A stretch of DNA of 64,000 bases, taken from contig CM026401.1 in NCBI GenBank assembly GCA_014843695.1, forward strand, positions 45,927,683-45,991,682, written 5' to 3'. The position numbers and the translations under genes were made by a program. Origin of the DNA: Archivesica marissinica (Eukaryota > Mollusca > Bivalvia > Venerida > Vesicomyidae). The notes under the pieces were generated by a model that saw nothing but the letters and a program-made list of their open reading frames with translations, was not told the origin of the DNA and did not search any database. Shown piece after piece: positions 30,102-40,973 of the stretch (position 1 is its first letter; each line of letters starts with the position of its first letter).

Positions 30102-32956
30102 TTTATGTGGGAGGTTCCATGTGGGGAGGTTCCATGTTTATGTGGGAGGTTCCATGTTTATGTGGGAGGTTCCATGTTTATGGGGATTTCCATATTTATG
30201 TGGAAAGGTTCCATGTTTATGTGGGAGGTTCCATGTTTAGGTGGGAGGTTCCATATTTACGTGAGAGGTTCATGTATATGTGGGAGGTTCCATGTTTATG
30301 TGGGAGGTTCCATGTTTATGTGGGAGGTTCCATGTTTATGTGGGACCAACCAACCAAGGTTCCATGTTTAGGTGGGAGGTTCCATGTTTAGGTGGGAGGT
30401 TCCATATTTATGTGGGATATTTCCATGTTTGTGTGGAAGGTTCCATGTTTATGTGGGAGGTTCCATGTTTAGGTGGGAGGTTCCATGTTTATGTGGGATA
30501 TTTCCATGTTTATGTGGAAGGTTCCATGTTTAGGTGGGAGGTTCCATGTTTAGGACAATGGGAGGTTCTATGTTTATGTGGGAGGTTCTAGGTTTATGTG
30601 GGAGGTTCCATGTTTATGTGGGAGGTTCTATGTTTATGTGGGAGGTTCTATGTTTATGTGGGAGGTTCCATGTTTATGTGGGAGGTTCCATGTTAATGTG
30701 GGAGGTTCCATGTTTATGTGGGAGGTTCCATGTTTATGTGGGAGGGTCAATGTTTATGTGGGAGGTTCAATGTTTAGGTGAGAGGTTCCATGTTTATGTG
30801 GGAGGTTCCATGTTTAGGTGGGAGGTTCCATGTTTAGGTGAGAGGTTCCATGTTTATGTGGGAGGTTCCATGTTTAGGTGGGAGGTTCCATGTTTATGTG
30901 GGAGGTTCCATGTTTATGTGGGAGGTTCCATGTTTAGGTGGGAGGTTCCATGTTTAGGTGGGAGGTTCCATGTTTAGGTGGGCGGTTCCATGTTTAGGTG
31001 AGAGGTTCCATGTTTATGTGGGAGGTTCCATGTTTATGTGGGAGGTTCCATGTTTAGTGGGAGGTTCCATGTTTAGGTGAGAGGTTCCATGTTTATGTGG
31101 GAGGTTCCATGTTTAGGTGGGAGGTTCCATGTTTAGGTGGGAGGTTCCATGTTTAGGTGGGAGGTTCCATGTTTAGGTGGGAGGTTCCATGTTTAGGTGG
31201 GAGGTTCCATATTTATGTGGGATATTTCCATGTTTGTGTGGAAGGTTCCATGTTTATGTGGGAGGTTCCATGTTTAGGTGGGAGGTTCCATGTTTATGTG
31301 GGATATTTCCATGTTTATGTGGAAGGTTCCATGTTTAGGTGGGAGGTTCCATGTTTAGGTGGGAGGTTCTATGTTTATGTGGGAGGTTCTAGGTTTATGT
31401 GGGAGGTTCTATGTTTATGTGGGAGGTTCTATGTTTATGTGGGAGGTTCTAGGTTTATGTGGGAGGTTCCATGTTTATGTGGGAGGTTCCATGTTTATGT
31501 GGGAGGTTCCATGTTTATGTGGGAGGTTCCATGTTTATGTGGGAGGGTCAATGTTTATGTGGGAGGTTCAATGTTTAGGTGGGAGGTTCCATGTTTATGT
31601 GGGAGGTTCCATGTTTAGGTGGGAGGTTCCATGTTTAGGTGAGATGTTCCATGTTTATGTGGGAGGTTCCATGTTTAGGTGAGAGGTTCCATGTTTATGT
31701 GGGAGGTTCCATGTTTATGTGGGAGGTTCCATGTTTAGGTGAGAGGTTCCATGTTTATGTGGGAATTCCATGTTTAGTGGAAGGTTCCATGTTTAGGTGA
31801 GAGGTTCCATGTTTAGGTGGGAGGTTCCATGTTTAGTGAGAGTTCCAGGGTGGGAGTTCCATGTTTATGTGGGAGGTTCCATGTTATGTGGGAGGTGAGA
31901 TTCCATTTATGTGGGAGGTTCCATGTTTATGTGGGAGGTTCCATGTTTATGTGGGAGGTTCCATGTTTAGGTGGGAGGTTCCATGTTTAGTGGGAGGTTC
32001 CATATTTAGGTGGGAGTTCCATGTTTCCATGTAGGAGGTTCCATGTGGGAGGTTTCAGGTTTCCATGTTTAGTGGGAGGTTCCATGTTATGTGGGAGGTT
32101 TAGTGAGAGGTTCCATGTGGGGAGGTTCCATTTAGTGGTTATGTGGGAGGTTCCATGTTTAGGTGGGAGGTTCCATGTTTATGGGGAGGTCAATGTTTAT
32201 GTGGAGGTTCAATGTTTGGGAGGTTCCATGTTTATGTGGGAGGTTCCATGTTTAGGTGGGAGGTTCCATGTTTAGGTGAGAGGTTCCATGTTTAGGGAGG
32301 TTATGTAGGGGAGGTTCCATGTTTAGGTGGGAGGTTCCATGTTTAGGTGGGAGGTTCCATGTTTAGGTGGGAGGTTCCATATTTGTGGGATATTTCCATG
32401 TTTGTGAAGGTTCCATGTTTATATGTTTATGTGGTTCCATGTTTAGGTGGGAGGTTCCATGTTTAGGTGGGAGGTTCCATATTTATGTGGGATATTTCCA
32501 TGTTTGTGTGGAAGGTTCCATGTTTATGTGGGAGGTTCCATGTTTAGGTGGGAGGTTCCATGTTTATGTGGGATATTTCCATGTTTATGTGGAAGGTTCC
32601 ATGTTTAGGTGGGAGGTTCCATGTTTAGGTGGGAGGTTCCATGTTTATGGGAGGTTCTAGTGTTTATGTGGGAGGTTCTAGGTTATGTGGGAGGTTCTAT
32701 GTTTATGTGGGAGGTTCCATGTTTATGTGGGAGGTTCCATGTTTATGTGGGAGGGTTTAGGTGAGGTTCCATGTTTATGTGGGAGGTTCCATGTTTATGT
32801 GGGAGGTTCCATGTTTATGTGGGAGGTTCCATGTTTATGTGGGAGGGTCAATGTTTATGTGGGAGGTTCAATGTTTAGGTGAGAGGTTCCATGTTTATGT
32901 GGGAGGTTCCATGTATTAGGTGGGAGGTTCCATGTTTAGGTGGGAGGTTCCATGTT

Positions 32957-32996
32957 TAACCAAAACCCAAAACCAAACCAAACCAAACCAAACAGA
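32957..32996. repeat. second CCAAA-rich tract in the minisatellite
   Basis: AACCAAAACCCAAAACCAAA followed by ACCAAACC runs interrupt a stretch of unusually irregular 20-bp units (about 31760-33700). Confidence 0.75.
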
Positions 32997-35103
32997 GGTT
33001 CCATGTTTAGTGGGAGGTTCCATGGTGAGAGGTTCCATGTTTAGGTGGGACGGTTCCATGTTTAGATGTGAGAGGTTCCATGTTTAGGTGGAGGTTCCAT
33101 GTTTATGTAGGTTCCATGTTGTGGGAGGTTCCATGTTTAGGTGAGAGGTTCCATGTTTATGTGGGAGGTTCCATGTTTATGTGGTTCCATGTTTAGGACC
33201 AATGGGAGGTTCCATGTTTAGGTGGGAGGTTCCATGTTTAGGTGGGAGGTTCCATGTTTAGGTGGGAGGTTCCATATTTATGTGGGATATTTCCATGTTT
33301 GTGTGGAAGGTTCCATGTTTATGTGGGAGGTTCCATGTTTAGGTGGGAGGTTCCATGTTTAGGTGGGAGGTTCCATGTTTATGTGGGAGGTTCCATGTTT
33401 AGGTGGGAGGTTCCATGTTTAGGTGGGAGGTTCCATGTTTATGTGAGATGTTCCATGTTTATGTGGGAGGTTCCATGTTTATGTGGGAGGTCCATGTTTA
33501 GGTGGGAGGTTCCATGTTTATGTGGGATATTTCCATGTTTATGTGGAGGTTCCATGTAGGTGGAGGTTCCATGTTTAGGTAGGTTCTATGTTTATGTGGG
33601 AGGTTCTAGTTTATGTGGGAGGTTTAGTGGGAGGTTCATTTGAGTCAGTTTATGTGGGAGGTGTCCATGTTTATGTGGGATATTTCTATGTTTATGTGGG
33701 AGGTTCCATGTTTATATGGGAGGTTCCATGTTTAGGTGGAAGGTTCCATGTTTAGGTGGGAGGTTCCATGTTTATGTGGGAGGTTCCATGTTTAGGTGGG
33801 AGGTTCCATGTTTAGGTGGGAGGTTCCATATTTATGTGGGATATTTCCATGTTTGTGTGGAAGGTTCCATGTTTATGTGGGAGGTTCTATGTTTAGGTGG
33901 GAGGTTCCATGTTTATGTGGGATATTTCCATGTTTATGTGGAAGGTTCCATGTTTAGGTGGGAGGTTCCATGTTTAGGTGGGAGGTTCTATGTTTATGTG
34001 GGAGGTTCTAGGTTTATGTGGGAGGTTCTATGTTTATGTGGGAGGTTCTAGGTTTATGTGGGAGGTTCCATGTTTATGTGGGAGGTTCCATGTTTATGTG
34101 GGAGGTTCCATGTTTATGTGGGAGGTTCCATGTTTATGTGGGAGGGTCAATGTTTATGTGGGAGGTTCAATGTTTAGGTGGGAGGTTCCATGTTTATGTG
34201 GGAGGTTCCATGTTTAGGTGGGAGGTTCCATGTTTAGGTAAGATGTTCCATGTTTATGTGGGAGGTTCCATGTTTAGGTGAGAGGTTCCATGTTTATGTG
34301 GGAGGTTCCATGTTTATGTGGGAGGTTCCATGTTTAGGTGAGAGGTTCCATGTTTATGTGGGAGGTTCCATGTTTAGGTGGGAGGTTCCATGTTTAGGTG
34401 GGAGGTTCCATGTTTAGGTGAGAGGTTCCATGTTTAGTGAGAGGTTCCATGTTTATGTGGAGGTTCCATGTTTAGGTGAGAGGTTCCATGTTTATGTGGG
34501 AGGTTCCATGTTTATGTGGGAGGTTCCATGTTTAGGTGAGAGGTTCCATGTTTATGTGGGAGGTTCCATGTTTATGTGGGAGGTTCCATGTTTATGTGGG
34601 ATATTTCTATGTTTATGTGGGAGGTTCCATGTTTATATGGGAGGTTCCATGTTTAGGTGGGAGGTTCCATGTTTAGGTGGGAGGTTCCATGTTTATGTGT
34701 GTGGTTCCATGTTTATGTGGGAGGTTCTATGTTTATGTGGGAGGTTCTATGTTTATGTGGGAGGTTCCATGTTTATGTGGGAGGTTCCATGTTTATGTGG
34801 GAGGTTCCATGTTTATGTGGGAGGTTCCATGTTTATGTGGGAGGTTCCATGTTTAGGTGGGGGTTCCATGTTTAGGTGGGAGGTTCCATGTTTATGTGGG
34901 TGGTTCCATGTTTAGGTGGGAGGTTCCATGTTTAGGTGGAAGGTTCCATGTTTAGGTGGGAGGTTCCATGTTTAGGTGAGAGGTTCTATGTTTAGGTGGG
35001 AGGTTCCATGTTTATGTGGGAGGTTCCATGTTTAGGTGGGATGTTCCATGTTTAGGTGGGTGGTTCCATGTTTAGGTGGGAGGTTCCATGTTTAGGTGAG
35101 AGA

Positions 35104-35257
35104 CTCAGTGGTAGGTGGAACAGAATCTACCACTTTCTTAACAGCTAGCGCGAACGTTTTCGGACTCCAGCTTTCTGTGACGTCATTAATTACTTCTTTT
35201 ATAGGTTGTCTAAACACAACAATCAATTGCATCGTTTTCTATCATAAAAACACTCAG
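35104..35257. other. segment with a diverged relative at 36450-36600
   Basis: Both contain GAACGTTTTCGGACTCCAGC-like then CATCGTTTTCTATCATAAAAACAC-like strings in the same order and spacing. It forms the boundary between the 20-bp and 52-bp arrays. Confidence 0.5.
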
Positions 35258-36053
35258 TCTGTCAGCAGTGTGTTAGGGGTACTGCATGTGTGGACTGACC
35301 ATACAGTTCTGCTGTCAGCAGTGTGTTGGCAGCACTGCATGTGTGGACTGACCATACAGTCTGTTGTCAGCAGTGTGTTAGGGGTACTGCATGTGTGGAC
35401 TGACCATACAGTCTGCTGTCAGCAGTGTGTTGGCAGCACTGCATGTGTGGACTGACCATACAGCCTGCTGTCAGCAGTGTGTTAGGGGTACTGCATGTGT
35501 GGACTGACCATACAGTCTGTTGTCAGCAGTGTGTTGGCAGCACTGCATGTGTGGACTGACCATGCAGTATGCTGTCAGCAGTGTGTCGGGAGCAGTGCAT
35601 GTGAGGACTGACCATACAGCCTGCTGTCAGCAGTGTGTTGGCAGCACTGCATGTGTGGACTGACCATACACTATGCTGTCAGCAGTGTGTTGGCAGCACT
35701 GCATGTGTGGACTGACCATACAGCCTGCTGTCAACAGTGTGTTGGCAGCACTGCATGTGTGGACTGACCATACAGCCTGCTGTCAGCAGTGTGTTGGCAG
35801 CACTGCATGTGTGGACTGACCATACAGTCTGCTGTCAACAGTGTGTTGGCAGCACTGCATGTGTGGACTGACCATACAGCCTGTTGTCAACAGTGTGTTG
35901 GCAGCACTGCATGTGTGGACTGACCATACAGTCTGCTGTCAGCAGTGTGTTGGGAGCACTGCATGTGTGGATTGACCATACAGTCTGTTGTCAGCAGTGT
36001 GTTGGGGGTACTGCATGTGTGGACTGACCATACAGTCTGCTGTCAACAGTGTG
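35258..36053. repeat. 52-bp tandem array, about 15 copies
   Basis: TGTCAGCAGTGTGTTGGCAG repeats every 52 bp (35313, 35365 and onward). Two alternating variants (AGGGGTACTGC and GGCAGCACTGC) occur in the left half, a two-unit higher-order pattern. Confidence 0.95.
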
Positions 36054-36190
36054 AAATTACATTGTGTATAAATTTACGTTTCCACTGATGTAGTGTCACT
36101 TTAATGACACATACTGAATGTTGATATTATTTTATTGATTATAATGGTTTTGTCTTTAACTTTAAACATTATTTATTTATTGCATGTCAG

Positions 36191-36448
36191 TTATGTTATG
36201 TTATATTTCGGGTTTTATGCCTGCATCAGCACCATTTTGGGCTATATCGCCGCCGGGCAGTTTACCTAACAACACCTTTCCTGGGCAGGCTCCAGCGGTT
36301 AACCAGTACTTGGGTGCACCAACCACCGTAAGAAACTGCCAACTTTTTCATAATAATGAGACACGGTCTGAGCGGGGCTCGAACCCGTGACCATCAGTGA
36401 TGATAGGTTACAGTGGTATACAAGTCAGCGACCTTAACCACTCGACCC
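36191..36448 (-). mobile_element. SINE-D
   Basis: On the minus strand a class-II (Ser/Leu-like) tRNA head has an A box like TGGTCGAGTGG and B box GGTTCGAGCCC. It is followed by a body (GCAGTTTCTTACGG, then GGAAAGGTGTTGTTAGG) and a TAACATAACATAA-type tail. The 5' end is slightly truncated. Confidence 0.85.
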
Positions 36449-37284
36449 TTAATTGAATTGAGTTTGAAACATAGCCATCGTGAACGTTTTTCGGATTCAA
36501 GCCTTCAGTGATACCATTTATGAACTCGTCTGAACGCGACGTTCTAGCAACATTTAGTGCATGGTCGTATCGTTTTCAATTATAAACACACTTAATTTTC
36601 AGCTTAAAATAGCAAGAAAATTTCTTTGCTGAAGTGAATAATTATTATAACAATGTTCACTCGGTGAAATATAATTCTATCATACACTGAAACAAACAAA
36701 TATTCTCCATTTCTTGGCATTACGTCTAACAGAAATGCATCACTACAATACACAGCCATTTTTGATCATAATATCTATAATCACTCAATTATCTACTTTT
36801 CTCATCTGTAAAGCGGTGCCCATGTTTCATTTGCCTCTTTTCCATTGAAAGAACGGTAAATGACCGATGTCGTCCCAAATTCATCATCATCAGTGCTCTG
36901 ATGATTACATTAAACATGAGAAATACATAAAATGTTCGTCCGGAGAAATGGATGAACTCATTTATAAAAGTATCAGCCTGAAATATTTTTAACAGTAGTT
37001 GAAAATACGTCATTTATATAAAAAAAAAACCTGCTTTTCCCAGCCAATCATTTTCATATTTCTGTAATTTATTATTTATTTATTAACAACAATGGCTACC
37101 AATAATTTTGTGGAACAAATATGTAAATATGTAATAATCTGAGAATATTCGCTTCTCTAGTTTAATCATATGATGATGATATTTCCAGTTCTATTAAAGC
37201 GATATCAAATCGGGGGGAAAATAAATATATAATATCGGGGGAAAAAATATGAAAATAGAAAATGACATTTGTTAACACATTGGT
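36449..37284. other. unassigned sequence
   Basis: 36450-36600 is the diverged partner of 35104-35257. The remainder is AT-rich with no gene or repeat recognised; the frame at 36789-37013 has no domain. Confidence 0.4.
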
Positions 37285-37330
37285 TGTCCGATTATCGCAG
37301 TAGTTAGCACGCTCGCTTTCCCAAGGTTGC
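37285..37330 (+). mobile_element. SINE-A 5' fragment
   Basis: GTCCGATTATCGCAGTAGTT and ACGCTCGCTTTC match the SINE-A head up to the anticodon region, after which the homology stops. Confidence 0.7.
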
Positions 37331-37433
37331 ACCACACAGGTGTGATAACAATGACTTCCATGATCATTCGGTGAAATATAATTCGATAATTCACTGAAAC
37401 AAATATCCTCTCGTTATTGTCATTGCTTTATTT

Positions 37434-37464
37434 AACCCTTTCCCTCATAGAAGCACCTCTCTAT
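37434..37464 (+). mobile_element. TTAA-2 solo 5' end
   Basis: TTAA-CCCTTTCCCTCATAGAAG, then ACCTCT, match the first 27 bp of TTAA-2. The rest is absent. Confidence 0.7.
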
Positions 37465-37477
37465 TTAAGGAATGAAT

Positions 37478-37625
37478 CGCGGGTTAATAGTTCCAATCGG
37501 GGTATGAATTACAATGGGCGTGGTTAAAGTGGGTGGATGCCAAAGCCATCCCATCCACGCTAACTTTAAACACGTCTAATGTAGTTCATACGCCCATGGA
37601 AACTATTAACCCACGATCCATTACT
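37478..37625. mobile_element. foldback element with roughly 68-bp arms
   Basis: GGGTTAATAGTTCCAATCGG and TGGGCGTGGTTAAAG on the left pair with CATCCACGCTAACTTTAAAC and TGGAAACTATTAACCC on the right, around a short CCAAAG loop. It is non-coding. Stem divergence is about 20%. Confidence 0.78.
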
Positions 37626-37722
37626 ATTATTTTCATCAATTATTCTTTTCAATGACACAAAGAAAATATAGCAAACAAAATGTATTTAGTTCTGATTTAC
37701 GACCTGCCTGTGTTGGATCTGG

Positions 37723-38770
37723 TTAACCCTTTACTCCACAACAGAAGAGGCCATTAGTTCATTTTATCTCCATACAACTGATAAGAAATATGTACACTGT
37801 ACTACATAACCAATAATCAATATCTATGACACCATCTCCATATAGATTATTGGAAAATATTGAATAATAGATACCTACCTGATTCAATGCTAATTTGCAA
37901 TACTTTCTGATAATGTAATCAAAATTAAATCTTTTGTAGAATTAAATTTCCCTTCTGATGGTATAATTTTCACAAGTGTAGGACAAAAACTACTTGAAAG
38001 ACTTGTGCATTACGGTTCGTAAACTTGAGAAAATAAAATATATACATGTACATTCACGGGTTTGTTTGTTTATTCATTCTTCCGGGATTTATCCATAATG
38101 AAAGAAACGGGACATGGTTTTATTATTTCATTGACTATTAACTTGCTAAAACCATTTGATGATCGAAGCTTAATTGGAGAAAAACTATTTGTAAACAAAC
38201 ATCATTCACGGGAAAATTGAATACGCACCCTCAAATTTGTGAAATTTGAACACCAATTTGAAGTATTTTCGTCCTCTGAATCGGCGGCGTCGGACGAACA
38301 TCCGTCGGACTCATCATCACTGACTATTGGTACGTCGATGTCGGATCCAACCTCGCTAAATCCTTCAAAATCGGATTCATCGTCGCTTGATTCTATCATT
38401 CGTGAAGCCATATTTGAATTGATAAATTTTCAGAAAATCGACCTGTGAACTTAGCGCGTGATATATTGGGTGTATACGATTGGACGCTATTTATACGTTA
38501 ACTTTTAAATGTAACCATGTGCTTTTTCATGCGTAAAAGATAGATAAGGTTTACATCTAACAGGCGAGCTAAATTTAACTGGGGTCATTGTATTCTAAAT
38601 ATAAACATATCGGTGTCAAAGTTCAGAGGCGTTGTAAGGCGTGTATATGGAGATCGGACAATGGCGTTCAATGGCGTTTGTATGTGGGAATCGATAAAGG
38701 CGTTGTATGGCGTCTATATGGGGGAGGCAGTAAAGGCGTTGTATGGCGTGTATGTGGAGTAAAGGGTTAA
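37723..38770 (-). mobile_element. piggyBac-type element, 1040 bp, internally deleted
   Basis: TTAA lies at 37723-37726 and 38767-38770. Inside, CCCTTTACTCCACA at 37727 and its exact reverse complement TGTGGAGTAAAGGG at 38766 form 14-bp terminal repeats. Near the right end a subterminal repeat around AAAGGCGTTGTATGGCGT occurs three to four times (38630-38755). The transposase N-terminus (38202-38411) reads inward from the right end; the catalytic core is missing. Confidence 0.88.
38202..38411 (-). pseudogene. piggyBac transposase N-terminal remnant
   Basis: 69 codons from an ATG: MASRMIESSDDESDFEGFSE, then further acidic Ser/Asp/Glu-rich stretches (SDDESDGCSSDAADSEDE), then NWCSNFTNL and IQFSRE before a stop. 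An acidic N-terminus followed by a Trp-containing segment leading to a Phe is typical of piggyBac/PGBD transposases, where the DDD catalytic domain follows. Here a deletion removes everything after residue 69. It starts about 355 bp inside the right terminal repeat. The call depends on the enclosing TTAA/TIR structure as much as on the protein. Confidence 0.65.
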
Positions 38771-38944
38771 TCGATCATTCTTAGAAGAGCATAAACTGTA
38801 AGACACCTCTTTTCTTGCGAGGAAACCTCTCAAACACTGTCAATGTGCATGTATGACCGTAACCGAGTACGCATTTCAGCTGCATATAATTAGTGAGGAA
38901 ATTCATACGAAAATGGATACACACACAAAGGATATAGTTATAAG

Positions 38945-39153
38945 CTTAAACTTTTATTTATTTTACAACGATCAGGCAATGAGCTTCAACATCTTATATT
39001 AATCACTTTCGTTAGCGAGGATGAAAGCATATATTATGAAAGTGTGGGAGGAAACCGGAGCACCCGGAGAAAACCAACACGTCCGTTCTGGTCACTACTG
39101 TACCATCTCACATACTTCCCTGTCTGAGGATCGAACGACTGCGCTAATCGGAC
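38945..39153 (-). mobile_element. SINE-A with deleted anticodon region
   Basis: Tail AAACTTTTATTTATTTTACA, body, then GGATCGAACGACTGCGCTAATCGGAC: the B box joins almost directly to the A box, so the middle of the tRNA head is gone. Confidence 0.8.
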
Positions 39154-39233
39154 TCAGCACATAATTTTATACGTTCATAGAAGGAAATGCAATAGCGATG
39201 TAAATATATGTCTATGGTAACTTAGCAACCAAC

Positions 39234-39522
39234 CTATGTTATGTTATCTTTCGGGTTATACGCCAGCATCAGCACCATTTCGGGCTATATCGCAGCACCA
39301 TTTCGGGCTATATCACCGGCGGGCAGTTTTACTTAACAACAACTTTCCTGGGCAGGCTCCAGCGGTTAACCAGTACTTGGGTGCACCAACCTCCGTAAGA
39401 AACTGCCAACTTTTTTATATAAATGAGACATGGCCTGAGCGGGGCTCGAACCCGTGACCATCAGTGATGATAGGTTACAGTGGTATACAAGTCAGCGACC
39501 GTAACCACTCGATCACGGAGGA
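39234..39522 (-). mobile_element. SINE-D with a 28-bp internal duplication
   Basis: CACCATTTCGGGCTATATCG occurs twice in tandem (39268-39325), unlike other copies. The head is complete to CACGGAGG. Confidence 0.85.
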
Positions 39523-39572
39523 GGACTTAGCAACCAATCTAGCAGGAGCAATACTCATTTAAGGTGAAACAA

Positions 39573-39995
39573 ACAAGGGGTGATAACTCCGATATTAATA
39601 GTCTGATACGATGAACGTACATTACAACTGCATATAATTTCATCAAAATTGTCTCATACAAGGGTGATAACTCCGATATTAATAGTCTGATACGATGAAC
39701 GTACATTACAACTGCATATAATTCATCAAAATTGTCTCATACAAGGGTGATAACTCCGATATTAATAGTCTGATACGATGAACGTACATTACAACTGCAT
39801 ATAATTCATCAAAATTGTCTCATACAAGGGTGATAACTCCGATATTAATAGTCTGATACGATGAACGTACATTACAACTGCATATAATTCATCAAAATTG
39901 TCTCATACAAGGGTGATAACTCCGATATTAATAGTCTGATACGATGAACGTACATTACAACTGCATAAAATTTCATCAAAATAGTCTCATATATG
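39573..39995. repeat. 87-bp tandem array, 5 copies
   Basis: GGGTGATAACTCCGATATTA begins units at 39576, 39662 and 39749. Copies are nearly identical. Confidence 0.95.
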
Positions 39996-40045
39996 GCAGT
40001 TCTCTATTTTAAAGTATAGACATAACATTAATCTATCCTATTTTG

Positions 40046-40291
40046 AAAACTTTTATTTATTTTACAACGATTGCGAAACAAGCTTTAACAACTTCTATTA
40101 ATCACTCTCATTGACGCAGATGAAAGCGTAAATGTGGTCATTCATGTGGGAGGAAACTGGAGTACCCGGAAAAAACCCACCTGTCCGATCTGGCGACCAC
40201 CGTACAATCTCGCATACTTTCCGGTCCGAGGATCGAACCCGGGTCGCATTGGTGAGAAGCCAGCATACTAACCACTGCGCTAATCGGACAG
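40046..40291 (-). mobile_element. SINE-A, near full length
   Basis: AAACTTTTATTTATTTTACA tail, full body, B box in GAGGATCGAACCCGGG and A box in CCACTGCGCTAATCGGAC. Confidence 0.88.
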
Positions 40292-40555
40292 CCATATCTT
40301 AGATTACTTGTACAATAGTAAAGTACTTGGGAGATTTGTAGGCTTCCCTGAAAATTTGATGAACATTCCAGAACTGTTGGAGATGTGATTATCACCAGAA
40401 TTATCAGGAAGAATTAGCATTTTTTTCCCCCATAATTACAATAAATTATTGAAATGAAATAGGTAAGTAAATTCTCTGTAATAAGTAGCTGAAATAGTGC
40501 GAACACATCGAACATTAGCAATCAGCCAGCAGGTACATTTCCCAGGGAAACAGTT

Positions 40556-40775
40556 ATATGTTATGTTATATTTCGGGTTTTACGCCTGCATCAGCACCAT
40601 TTCGGGCTATATCGCCGGTGGGCAGTTTACTTAACAACACCTTTCCTGGGCAGGCTCCAGCGGTTAACCAGTACTTGGGTGCACCAACCGCCGTAAGAAA
40701 CTGCCAACTTTTTCATATAAATGAGACACGATCTGAGCGGGGCTCGAACCCGTGACCATCAGTGATGATAGGTTA
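40556..40775 (-). mobile_element. SINE-D, 5'-truncated
   Basis: Tail and body are complete; homology ends after the B box at GATGATAGGTTA, before the A box. Confidence 0.85.
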
Positions 40776-40973
40776 TCCCAGAGAAACAACACAGTGGTTC
40801 CATTTCTCAGAAATACATCAGAATATAATTTGATCTATAAATAAAACTAGTGGTCATTTTCTCAGAAATATTGCATATAATGTTAGCAATGACACTAGTG
40901 ATTGTTTTCTAAGAAAGGTGGCATATCATTTTACCAATCGAACGAGATATTGTTTGACATTATACATCGTTAT

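Larger units (their letters stand above)
26872..35103. repeat. giant 20-bp minisatellite, about 8.2 kb
   Basis: To about 27130 the units are of the TTCCATGGGTAGGTGTGAGG type. After an AT-rich interruption, from about 27240 they become TTCCATGTTTATGTGGGAGG or the AGGTGGGAGG variant. Variant units form higher-order blocks: the pair CCATATTTATGTGGGATATT plus TTTGTGTGG recurs at 27931, 28594, 29396, 30402, 31207, 32477, 33272 and 33826. The block from about 27800 to 28460 is repeated almost exactly 663 bp later. Many frames stay open because 20-bp units rotate through all phases without stops; this is not coding evidence. Confidence 0.95.

Noticed and set aside
27341..34915. Many 65-193 codon frames with VGGSMFMWEVPC-like repeats
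   Set aside because: They are translations of the 20-bp minisatellite in rotating phases, not genes.
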